Origin: Branchiostoma floridae
Taxonomy: Eukaryota > Chordata > Leptocardii > Amphioxiformes > Branchiostomatidae
Direction: 5' to 3'
DNA: 64,000 nt
Assembly: GCF_000003815.2 (NCBI RefSeq)
Contig: NC_049980.1
Coordinates: forward strand, 32,575,212-32,639,211
The notes under the pieces are model-generated. The model searched no databases. It saw only the letters and a list, made by a program, of their open reading frames with translations, and was not told the DNA's origin. The position numbers and the translations under genes were made by a program. Shown one piece after another: positions 1-56,300 of this stretch (within the stretch, counting starts at the first letter, position 1; the number at the start of each line of letters is the position of its first letter).

Positions 1-128
1 CGAAGCAGAACTCCAGTTAGAAGCTCTGACAAAGGTGACTGAAAGACATCGAAACGTAAGCCATGTAAGTAACGTTGGTTGTGTAAAAAGAATTCTCCTT
101 CATCCTATATTCTACCAACCTGATGAAA
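1..128. repeat. foldback MITE, right half
   Basis: The first ~125 bases match the right arm of the foldback element around the assembly gap at 28.35-28.67 kb. Shared blocks include GACATCGAAACGTAAG and GGTTGTGTA. The left part lies outside the window. It is intronic, just before the first visible CCDC171 exon. Confidence 0.6.
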
Positions 129-176
129 CTATTTTCAGAACTCTATTGCAAACCTCCTTGTTACCTTCTTCCCCAG

Positions 177-44744
<44,568 letters not shown>

Positions 44745-44947
44745 CATCCCACATGTACAGTTCGTCCACACAAGCCTTCACCAGACTCTTTACTTCTTGG
44801 CTAGCTATGATACTATCTTCTCTGCCTGGAGATTAGGAGTCTGGTAGATACGACGTCCACAAAGGCAGCTATGATACCCCGCCGTGGTCAATAGTGGAGT
44901 GTATACTTCTGTGCACTGCAGAAACTACTTGTGTCACAGGAACTATT

Positions 44948-45132
44948 AGTCTCCAAGCAGACCCAAGGTGCCTTAGAGAGAGTATCAAAGCTGGCCAAGG
45001 AGTATAGCCGGCCAAAGTGAGACAGCCGGCCAAAGGGAGTCAAACGGGCACTGGTGCCGGCCGGCTATACTCCTTAACCAGCTTTGATACTATCTCTAAG
45101 GCACCCAAGCAGACCCAAGCTGCTTGGAGACT
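44948..45132. repeat. foldback MITE with AGTCTCCAAGCAGACC ends
   Basis: The arms include GTGCCTTAGAGA.AGTATCAAAGCTGG, inverted at the right. It lies in the probable CCDC171 3' UTR. Confidence 0.72.
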
Positions 45133-45851
45133 AAGGAACTATATCGAGGTGATTAATCATTTCCGTCAACATTTCAGCACCTTTATAATATATAAGAAAC
45201 TAATTTTGCTTCAACATGCACACGTTCGAATGTTGGCAGGAAAGATTTGTCACCCTACGGTGCAAGCAGTTTCTGTTGTCCTCGCAAGTGTTGAGGTGCT
45301 TTTAAAGCATTTTCATGTAGTATAGGAAAAAAAAAATATTCAAGTTGCCAAGTATTCATAAACATTCCAATACAGATGTACATTTCCTAATCAGGCTAAT
45401 GAAACGTGTTTCTTTTCAAGTGTTGCCTTCTACTGAGTGCATCGGCTATTTCTTCTTTCTTCTTGATGTAGAGTAAAATCAAAGCTCCATGACAGATATT
45501 AAATTTCTAAATAGGGACAGAAAATTTTTTCTGCTGATGGGTACTAGTTTGTAATGATGAGAGTTGTCTTTGTTCTTCCTGTGGTGCGCTTCTTTCGTCT
45601 TGTTGCATATTTTTGTCCTATGGCTTAAGCAAGCAAGTGTATGTTTTTATCAAATTGTGTATAATTATTATGAGTTTGTCTGCAAGCAGTTACTATTTTC
45701 TTACCGTGTCTCTTATACTCGTTATGTGAATCTTTTTAACAATTCGCTTATACAAATTTATTGTGAATCATGTCCTATTTATTTCACAGTAATGAAGCAA
45801 TAAGGAAAATATAATATGTAATGTACATGTATGAGCATTTTGAGGTATTTC

Positions 45852-45857
45852 ATTAAA
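45852..45857 (+). terminator. candidate poly(A) signal of CCDC171 (ATTAAA)
   Basis: ATTAAA lies ~1.1 kb after the stop in an AT-rich stretch. There is no other support. Confidence 0.3.
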
Positions 45858-45943
45858 TGGATTGAAATTGTTTAAACAATCTGTTGTGATTCTGCGTTAT
45901 GATTCTCTTTTAGACATTAGTAACAGTTTGTACTAAAAAAACT

Positions 45944-45949
45944 TTATTT
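45944..45949 (-). terminator. candidate poly(A) signal of CNTLN (AATAAA)
   Basis: TTTATT on the + strand reads AATAAA on the - strand, ~1.27 kb after the CNTLN stop. Confidence 0.3.
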
Positions 45950-47215
45950 TCCCAAAAGTGTGAGATTATACATACGTACCGGTAAAAACAATTAGACTTA
46001 AGAGAAGTTACAAGACTACATGAAATTGTACAAATCGAAATTACCATCATACATTGTAACTGTTGAGATTTCTCCTGTCATACACCAGACTTAAATGAAG
46101 TAAATGTTTTCCCTGAGTACACAAGCTATACTACTATTGGACTTTTGTCTTTGAAGAAAATATTGTGGTTAAGCCTGCATCACACTTCAAGCGAATGACG
46201 GTCAAATTTCTAGATTGACTGGAGCGCGCCGAATTCTAAAATCACTGACTGTATTCTTTGCTGAAAATCTGCCCTGTCACGAGGCTTGATGTTTCATTCC
46301 AGAAAGTTTAAGTTAATGTCTTTTGTTTCCTGGTGCACGCAGCTGACATCACAAGGAGGTTTAAATCCCAACGGATGAGATGCTAAAAATTGCCAGAAGG
46401 CCATATTAATCGCCAAGACGTACGGCCCATTTTCAGCTCGCTGACAGCTCAGCTCAATTCTTGATTTGTGACATAGGCTTAACAACAGTCCATGGAGGTA
46501 CATGTATGTGTGGAAAAGTGAAAAATACAAAATTAACATCATGTACAAATTGCCAATTAAAAAGGTTCACATCAGATACATGTACATACACTGTATATAC
46601 ACATGACATATGGATCTGACAGGTCCATTGATTACTGTAATTCACTTTGTCTTCTCGGTACCAAACTTTCATGGTCTGAGAAAATTTAACTTGTTCTCGG
46701 AACTAAATGTTCACTGTCGCACATAAAAAAAGGCTGTGAATTATTTGTTATCAGTAATGATAAGTTCACGTTACAGTCGTCACCGTGAAAATCGTGAGCA
46801 TAACAGTACATTAAAAAAATCAGGAATTACAGTATTACTAATCCAAAACAAAACAAAAAGGTTCAAAACACTCAGTGTCAAGATTTACTCATTTACACGT
46901 ATGTACAACAAACAAACAAAAAAATTTAAACACAAGACTAGTCTATAATCGAGGTATTGCACCTAAGTGTGTGTTAAGTTGGCAAACGTGTTTATCAGAA
47001 GTGTCTCCTAATCCACATGAATGGCTGCGACTGTTTGATCCGAGATTGTGCAAGTTGGCCTGCAGGTAGAGCTAAAAGTACACCCAATATATACATTCCA
47101 GGCTTCCTTGCTCAATTTATTCAGATTATAATCATATGTGAGACTACTGCAAACATTAACTCCCCCTGCCGTGTCTTGTACGGTATACATGTACATGTAT
47201 GTGAGACTACAGGCA
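45950..47215 (-). other. probable CNTLN 3' UTR
   Basis: No coding exon is seen. A short duplicate of the terminal coding end (TTAACTCCCCCTGCCGTGTC) lies at ~47156-47182. Confidence 0.35.
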
Positions 47216-47311
47216 TTAACTCCCCCGTGTCTTGTATAATCTCTCCACTAGGTCCACTCTCTCCTCCATCTTCTCCACTACCAGCTCTAACAAGCTGGTG
47301 GCAAAGGGCAC
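47216..47311 (-). CDS. CNTLN: CNTLN terminal coding exon
   Basis: - strand acceptor gtccccacag. It reads VPFATSLLELVVEKMEERVD and ends TAA. It is 96 nt. Confidence 0.88.
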   Translation of the reverse strand: MPFATSLLELVVEKMEERVDLVERLYKTRGS

Positions 47312-50300
47312 CTGTGGGGACATCAAATAGAGCAAACATGTAAAAATGTGTATCATCTGTGATAGGGTATTCACAAAAATAATAAAAAAAGGGTATTCAC
47401 AAGAAGAAAAATAGTGATCTCGAACCAACTAGTCATGACAGAGAAGACATGCTATGCTTTGTTTGAATTTTTCTCCAATTGGTGTTCTTAAAGACTGAAG
47501 TTGTTGGTGCAGGTTGAAACAGCACTAGTGTGTTGAACAAGTAGTTTGGCAATTAAATCAGTGTTTTCCGACTTGCGGTTGTGCTGGTACCTCGGGTGAT
47601 ACGGAACACAGTGTCGTGTTCTATATGTATCATCTGTGGCAGGGTACTCACACAGAAAAATAGTCATCTCGAAATAAACTAGACTGGTCATGACAGAGAG
47701 GACAGACGCTATGTACATTGTACAGTATTTACAGGTTCATCGTATCAGGGAAATTCTAGCAGCTCTTTTTGATAAGTACACTGAACAGTGGACCATGGCT
47801 TAACATTCTGTCCTAAGGACTGCCAACATTTCCAGTAGTGCACAACTACAAGTCAGGTGTGTTACGCCGAAGGGCGGTTATACCGGCTATATAGATACAG
47901 ATACAGAAGCTGGTGTGTTACGCCGAAGGGCAGTTATACCGGCTATATAGATACAGATACAGGTACATGATAGGTGATTTCAACCTCCAGAGCCAGGGTC
48001 CCTAACCACTGGACTTTCTACTATGCACCACACAGAATTCAAGGCAACTACAAGGTAAATACGCAATGCTCATTTGGAGACTCTAAGCCAAGACACAAAA
48101 GTTGCTGATTTGCTGCGATGGACGCAGTGTCAGCCAGGAATCCACCCTAAGCTAGCTCCGGTTTGCAGCCAACGATATGGTTATTCTCCATTGAAGCATA
48201 GCATCTGAATACATTTAGTAGTACATGTACAGTTCCCCAGACGGGTAGCAGAAGCAAACATAGGAGCAAACTACCAGCCAGATGGTACGCAGGCTAATCA
48301 GAGGAGCAAACAGAGCTAGAGAACAGTACATAGATAACACACTAGAACTGTCTACATTCTGTGGTGAAATAATACATTTTATAGATGTTAAAATTTACCT
48401 TGGCACTAAGGACTTTCTCCAGCTTCTTGTTCCACTGCTGATCTTTCTTTTTCTCTGCCTTTACATCAACTCCCTATCGAGAGAGGGAACAAATCGGTAC
48501 ATTGTGTTACTTGTCATAAGGCTACATTGCAGTATTTACTATGCATATTCTTAATCTCTTAACAATGGGAATCACCTACCTGACATTTAGAACATGAAAA
48601 ACTCACATTGGCATGGTTGTCCGGCCTCTGAAGAGTATTAAAGTTGACGACAAAAAAAGGAAAAAAATTTACGGCGGAATTATATTATACGCCATCAAAA
48701 CATAGGTGGTGACCTATTCACTACCTGTAAACAACACCAAAACACCTAACTTCTAAGGCCTTCTGCAACCACAAATATCACTAATAATCTGTTTTTTTAA
48801 CACAACATAGAAGCTACAACCCTTACCTATAATATGCACCTCCAAACTCCAAACATATCCCAAGAAAAACATTTCTACAGCCACTTTGGCCAAGGCTACC
48901 TAAGCATTCTGAATAGGCTGAAACTGGGTCATCTGCGCAAGTCCGGAAATACCGAAATTTGCCCAAAACAATGGAGCGTAGGGCAGCAACCATGGCTCTT
49001 CGGCCACACCACTTTGAGCAATCACTAAAAACAGCAGGAAACTGGTTCACTCTTTGCCAAATACTGAGTGGCAAGCAAGAAAAGTAGCATGTATGTATCA
49101 TTTTTAAAGTCTTTTTAGTACAACCTTAAAAAAAGTACTTCAAAAACTCTGTTCACTTGGCCATGGTATTGTTATAAACATGTATGTGAATATTAAGATA
49201 TACTAATAATGTATCTTCAAAATTTAGAATTGTTCCAAAGCTACAATATGAGTCCCCACCGTCTCCGCCTCCTCCTCCGGGTTCATGATGTCCTCCATGT
49301 CCGCCTGGCTGATGTTGAGGATGGAGCAGGCCAGCGACTGCGCCTTGGTCAGGGACTCGTCCTGCTGCCCTCTCTCTCGTTCCCTCGATTTCCTGGAGCC
49401 CTCCTCCACCCTGAGGACCTGCCGCCGGGTGGACTGGACCTGGTGCAGGAGCTCTGCTGAGAGGGCCTGCAGAGGGTTACAGAGATGGGAGTGTGTTACT
49501 GGTGCAGGTTACAGGAATGGGAGTGTGTTACTGGTGCAGGTTACAGAGATGGGAGTGTGTTACTGGTGCAGGAGCTCTGCTGAGAGGGCCTGCAGAGGGG
49601 TACAGAGATGGGAGTGTGTTACTGGTGCAGGTTACAGGAATGGGAGTGTGTTACTGGTGCAGGTTACAGAGATGGGAGTGTGTTACTGGTGCAGGTTACA
49701 GGAATGGGAGTGTGTTACTGGTGCAGGAGCTCTGCTGAGAGGGCCTGCAGAGGGGTACAGAGATGGGAGTGTGTTACTGGTGCAGGTTACAGGAATGGGA
49801 GTGTGTTACTGGTGCAGGTTACAGGAATGGGAGTGTGTTACTGGTGCAGGAGCTCTGCTGAGAGGGCCTGCAGAGGGGTACAGAGATGGGAGTGTGTTAC
49901 TGGTGCAGGTTACAGGAATGGGAGTGTGTTACTGGTGCAGGTTACAGAGATGGGAGTGTGTTACTGGTGCAGGTTACAGAGATGGGAGTGTGTTACTGGT
50001 GCAGGTTACAGGAATGGGAGTGTGTTACTGGTGCAGGAGCTCTGCTGAGAGGGCCTGCAGAGGGGTACAGAGATGGGAGTGTGTTACTGGTGCAGGTTAC
50101 AGGAATGGGAGTGTGTTACTGGTGCAGGTTACAGAGATGGGAGTGTGTTACTGGTGCAGGTTACAGGAATGGGAGTGTGTTACTGGTGCAGGAGCTCTGC
50201 TGAGAGGGCCTGCAGAGGGGTACAGAGATGGGAGTGTGTTACTGGTGCAGGTTACAGGAATGGGAGTGTGTTACTGGTGCAGGTTACAGAGATGGGAGTG

Positions 50301-53300
50301 TGTTACTGGTGCAGGTTACAGAAATGGGAGTGTGGTACTGGTGCAGGAGCTCTGCTGAGAGGGCCTGCAGAGGGGTACAGAGATGGGAGTGTGTTACTGG
50401 TGCAGGTTACAGGAATGTGTTACTGGTGCAGGTTACAGAGATGGGAGTGTGTTACTGGTGCAGGTTACAGAAATGGGAGTGTGTTACTAGTGCAGGAGCT
50501 CTGCTGAGAGGGCCTGGAGAGGGTTACAGAGATGGGAGTGTGTTACTGGTGCAGGAGTTCTGCTGAGAGGGCCTGGAGAGGGTTACAGAGATGGGAGTGT
50601 GTTACTGGTGCAGGAGTTCTGCTGAGAGGGCCTGGAGAGGGTTACAGAGATGGGAGTGTGTTACTGGTGCAGGTTACAGGAATGGGAGTGTGTTACTGGT
50701 GCAGGAGTTCTGCTGAGAGGGCCTGAAGAGGGGTACAGAGATGGGAGTGTGTTACTGGTGCAGGTTACAGGAATGGGAGTGTGTTACTGGTGCAGGAGTT
50801 CTGCTGAGAGGGCCTGAAGAGGGGTGCAGAGATGGGAGTGTGTTACTGGTGCAGGTTACAGAGATGGGAGTGTGTTACTGGTGCAGGTTACAGGAATGGG
50901 AGTGTGTTACTGGTGCAGGAGCTCTGCTGAGAGGGCCTGAAGAGGGGTACAGAGATGGGAGTGTTGGGAGAACTGCAGGAATGTGTTTCCGTAACTGCAG
51001 GAATGCGCTTCCGTAACTGCAGGAATGTGCTTCAGTAACTGCAGGAATGTGTTTCAGTAACAGCAGGAATGTGTTTCCGTAACTGTAGAAATGTGTTTCC
51101 GTAACTGCAGGAATGTGTTTCCGTAACTGCAGGAATGTGTTTCTGTAACTGCAGGAATGTGTTTCAGTAACTGCAGGAATGTGTTTCAGTAACTGCAGGA
51201 ATGTGTTTCAGTAACTGCAGGAATGTGTTTCCGTAACTGCAGGAATGTGTTTCAGTAACTGCAGGAATGTGTTTCCGTAACTGCAGGAATGTGTTTCAGT
51301 AACTGCAGGAATGTGTTTCAGTAACTGCAGTTTAGTAACTGTAGAAATGCGTATCAGTATCTGCAGGAATGTGTTTCAGTAACTGCATGAATGTGTTTCA
51401 GTAACTGCACGAATGTGTATCTGTAACTGCATGAATGTGTTTCAGTAACTGCAGGAATGTGTTTCAGTAACTGCAGGAATGTGTTTCAGTAACTGCAGGA
51501 ATGTGTTTCAGTAACTGCAGGAATGTGTTTCAGTAACTGCAGGAATGTGTTTCAGTAACTGTAGAAATGTGTTTCAGCAACTGCAGGAATGTGTTTCCGT
51601 AACTGCAGGAATGTGTTTCAGTAACTGCAGGAATGTGTTTCAGTAACTGCAGGAATGTGTTTCAGTAACTGCAGGAATATGTTTCTGTAACTGCAGGAAT
51701 GTATTTCAGTAACTGCAGGAATGTGTTTCAGTAACTGCAGGAATGTGTTTCAGTAACTGTAGAAATGTGTTTCAGTAACTGCAGGAATGTGTTTCCGTAA
51801 CTGCAGGAATGTGTTTCAGTAACTGCAGGAATGTGTTTCAGTAACTGCAGGAATGTGTTTCAGTAACTGCAGGAATATGTTTCTGTAACTGCAGGAATGT
51901 GTTTCAGTAACTGCAGGAATGTGTTTCTGTAACTGCAGGAATGTGTTTTCGTAACTGCAGGAATGTGTTTCAGTAACTGTAGAAATGTGTTTCCGTAACT
52001 GCAGGAATGTGTTTCAGTAACTGCAGGAATGTGCTTCAGTAACTGCAGGAATGTGTTTCAGTAACTGCAGCAATGGAGAGTGCAGAATATGGGATTACAG
52101 AATTGGATAGTATGGAGTTGGAGAGTGTAGAATCAGGGAGTATGGAATAGGGAATTGCAGATTGCAGAACTGGAGATCTGAGAGTGCAGAATTGGATAGT
52201 ATGGAATTGGAGAGTACGGAATCAGAGAGTACGGAACTGTGGAGTACCTTGACAAAGGTGTTGAGTTCGCCGACCCTGGTCTGGCTCTTGTTGAGTTTGG
52301 TCTCCACGGCCTCGATGGCGAGCTCACTCTTGGTGGCGAGCCCCTGCAGCTGGTGGGCTGCAGCCGACTCCAGCTCCGACACCACCGTCTCAGCCTCGTG
52401 TCTCCGCGTCTGGGTCTCCTGCAACTGTTTTGTCTGACAGGGGGAGGAAAGTTTTCAACACTAAGGGTCTCCTGCAGCTGTTTTGTCTGACAGGGCAAGG
52501 AGGTTTTCGACACTAAGGGTCTCCTGCAGCTGTTTGGTCTGACAGGGAGAGAAGTTTTCAACACTAAGGGTCTCCTGCAACTGTTTTGTCTGACAGGGGG
52601 AGGAAAGTTTTCAACACTAAGGGTCTCCTGCAGCTGTTTTGTCTGACAGGGCAAGGAGGTTTTCGACACTAAGGGTCTCCTGCAGCTGTTTGGTCTGACA
52701 GGGAGAGAAGTTTTCAACACTAAGGGTCTCCTGCAACTGTTTTGTCTGACAGGGGGAGGAAAGTTTTCAACACTAAGGGTCTCCTGCAGCTGTTTTGTCT
52801 GATAGGGAGAGAAGTTTTCGACACTATGGTTTCATGCAGCTATTCTATCTGACAGGGAGAGAAGTTTTCAACACTAAGGGTCTCCTGCAGCTGTTTTGTC
52901 TGACAGGGAGAGAAGTTTTCAACACTAAGGGTCTCCTGCAGCTGTTTTGTCTGACAGGGAGAGAAGTTTTCAACACTAAGGGTCTCCTGCAGCTGTTTGG
53001 TCTGACAGGGAGAGAAGTTTTCAACACTAAGGGTCTCCTGCAGCTGTTTGGTCTGACAGGGAGAGAAGTTTTCAACACTAAGGGTCTCCTGCAGCTGTTT
53101 GGTCTGACAGGGAGAGAAGTTTTCAACACTAAGATCTCCTGCAGCTGTTTTTTTTGTCTGATAGGGGGAAGAAAGTTTTCAACACTAAGGTATCCTGCAG
53201 GTGCTTTGTCTGATAGGAGATAAGATTTTGAACAATAAGGTCTCCTACAGCCATTTTGTCTGACAGGGGGAAGATGGTTTCAACACTAAGGTCTCCTGCA

Positions 53301-56300
53301 GCTGTTTTGTCTGATGGGGAGAAGGTTTTCAACACTAAGATCTCTTGCAGCTGTTTTTTTGTCTGACAGGGGGAAGAAGGTTTTCAACACTAAGGCCTCT
53401 TACATGTGTTTTGTCTGACGGGGAAAGTTTTCAACACCATAAGAGAAAACATTGTACAATCAAACTTGGTCTCTACAACCACTCAAGGAACTCAGGATGA
53501 AAATTAAAAGCAATATTCTATGTACAGAAACTATGAATTTACACATTCCATGTCTACCTTCTTCTCCAGGTCCTGCTGTGTCTGGAAGTACAGCTGCTCG
53601 TAGTGATACTTGTCCTTCGTCACTGCTGCTATCCTCCTCTTCAGGGAACCCAGCTGAAACAGAGACAAGCATCTCCAGATAGTATCAACACAGTTGTTTT
53701 AACCTTTCACATGATAAGAACATGTAGGGGGGGGAGGGGGATTCAAATTCTGTATGTCTAGCTGAACAACCTTGATTAGATTGGTCTGACATCTTGTGGA
53801 TTTTTGCTCTTCACCAAAGTGTGTACCAAAAGTAAGCTCACTGCTGCGGAAATGAGAACTCTTGGGAATCATCAAGGTGATTGACTACACATACGGACAA
53901 AATTAGAAACAAACAAAGACCTGACAGGTGTTTTCTTCTGTTTGCTGTCTAGTGTCAAAGCATCAACAACTAAACAAAAGGCACAGAGCTTAAGCAAACA
54001 AACAAACAAACACCTGTGTTTTCTTCTGTTCACTTTCAACAGTCAGAGCTTAAACAAACAAACAAGCAAACACATGACGTGTTTTCTTGTTTACTGTCCA
54101 GTATCAGAACAAACAAACAAACACCTGTGTTTTCTTCTGCTCGCTGTCCAGACTCAGTGCCTTGATCCTCTCCTGAGTCATATAGCCAGTATAAACAAAC
54201 AAACACCTGTGTTTTCTTCTGCTCGCTGTCCAGACTCAGTGCCTTGATCCTCTCCTGAGCCATATAGCCGGTATAAACAAACAAACAAACAAACACCTGT
54301 GTTTTCTTCTGCTCGGTGTCCAGACTCAGTGCCTTGATCCTCTCCTGCGCCATATATCCAGTATAAACAAACAAACAAACAAACAAACAAACACCTGTGT
54401 TTTCTTCTGCTCGCTGTCCAGACTCAGTGCCTTGATCCTCTCCTGAGCCATATATCCAGTATAAACAAACAAACAAACAAACAAACAAACAAACACCTGT
54501 GTTTTCTTCTGCTCGCTGTCCAGACTCAGTGCCTTGATCCTCTCCTGAGCCATATAGCCGGTATAAACAAACAAACAAACAAACACCTGTGTTTTCTTCT
54601 GCTCGCTGTCCAGACTCAGTGCCTTGATCCTCTCCTGCGCCATATAGCCAGTATAAACAAACAAACAAACAAACAAACACCTGAGTTTTCTTCTGCTCGC
54701 TGTCCAGACTCAGTGCCTTGATCCTCTCCTGCGCCATATAGCCAGTATAAACAAACAAACAAACAAACAAACACCTGTGTTTTCTTCTGCTCGCTGTCCA
54801 GACTCAGTGCCTTGATCCTCTCCTGCGCCATATAGCCAGTATAAACAAACAAACAAACAAACAAACAAACAAACACCTTTGTTTTCTTCTGCTCGCTGTC
54901 CAGACTCAGTGCCTTGATCCTCTCCTGAGCCATATAGCCAGTATAAACAAACAAACAAACAAACAAACACCTGTGTTTTCTTCTGCTCGCTGTCCAGACT
55001 CAGTACCTTGATCCTCTCCTGAGCCATACATGTATAGCCAGTATAAACAAACAAACAAACAAACAAACACCTGAGTTTTCTTCTGCTCGCTGTCCAGACT
55101 CAGTGCCTTGATCCTCTCCTGAGTCATATAGCCAGTATAAACAAACAAACAAACAAACACCTGTGTTTTCTTCTGCTCGCTGTCCAGACTCAGTGCCTTG
55201 ATCCTCTCCTGAGCCATATAGCCGGTATAAACAAACAAACAAACACCTGTGTTTTCTTCTGCTCGGTGTCCAGACTCAGTGCCTTGATCCTCTCCTGCGC
55301 CATATATCCAGTATAAACAAACAAACAAACAAACAAACACCTGAGTTTTCTTCTGCTCGCTGTCCAGACTCAGTGCCTTGATCCTCTCCTGAGTCATATA
55401 GCCAGTATAAACAAACAAACAAACAAACACCTGTGTTTTCTTCTGCTCGGTGTCCAGACTCAGTGCCTTGATCCTCTCCTGCGCCATATAGCCAGTATAA
55501 ACAAACAAACAAACAAACAAACACCTGTGTTTTCTTCTGCTCGCTGTCCAGACTCAGTGCCTTGATCCTCTCCTCCAGTTGCTGGACCGCGCTGCTGTCA
55601 GACTGGGCGTTCTCCTGAGCCATCTTCACCTTCAGCTTCATGTCCTCGATCAGGGTCCGCTTCATAGTCACGTCACGCTCCAGGCGGCCGCACCTGGAGG
55701 GACGGGAGAGGGAGTTCTTCTGATCTGTATCTGTATAACCAACCTTCGGAGTAACACACCAGCTTCTGTATAATATTATGTATCTGTATAGCCGGTAAAA
55801 CCGGCCTTTGACGTAACAAAACAGCTTCGCAGGCATGCGGCGCGACAGCAGCTGGTTATCACCAAGTGCTTCACCCTGAATTATGTACTGTCAGTCAGTT
55901 CAGTTCGGTACACTGACTTAGAATGAAAGTTCATTTGTGTTGGTAGAATACATTATAGAAAAAATGCTAACACTTAGAGGGGTAAGTCCCTATAGTTTCT
56001 TTCAGTGTTGGAAATGAAGTGTCAGCATTTTTTCTATAACAGTACACTGACTGTTGGATTTACGAACAAGTGACCTCAACTGACCAGCAGGCCAATTTTA
56101 TGAGTCTTTTATGAATAAATAAAGGCTAAAACAAGCAAATCATCAGTGCTGCGCTACACTTCCTACCTTTCCTGGTACGTCCGGAGTTGTACTGCCTGGT
56201 CCTCATTCTCTGATCGCAGGGCCTTGATGACATCGGACTGCCTGGACACCTGGACAAAAACACGAGTAATTTAAAGGAATTACAATTATATGAACTTATT

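Larger units (their letters stand above)
44745..45870 (+). other. CCDC171: probable CCDC171 3' UTR
   Basis: No coding exon is seen here. It holds a foldback MITE at 44948-45132 and a candidate poly(A) signal ATTAAA at 45852-45857. The extent is inferred. Confidence 0.4.

Noticed and set aside
49285-50358. 357-codon + strand ORF of WECVTGAGYR repeats
   Set aside because: It is a translation of the minisatellite; the real coding exon here is on the - strand.
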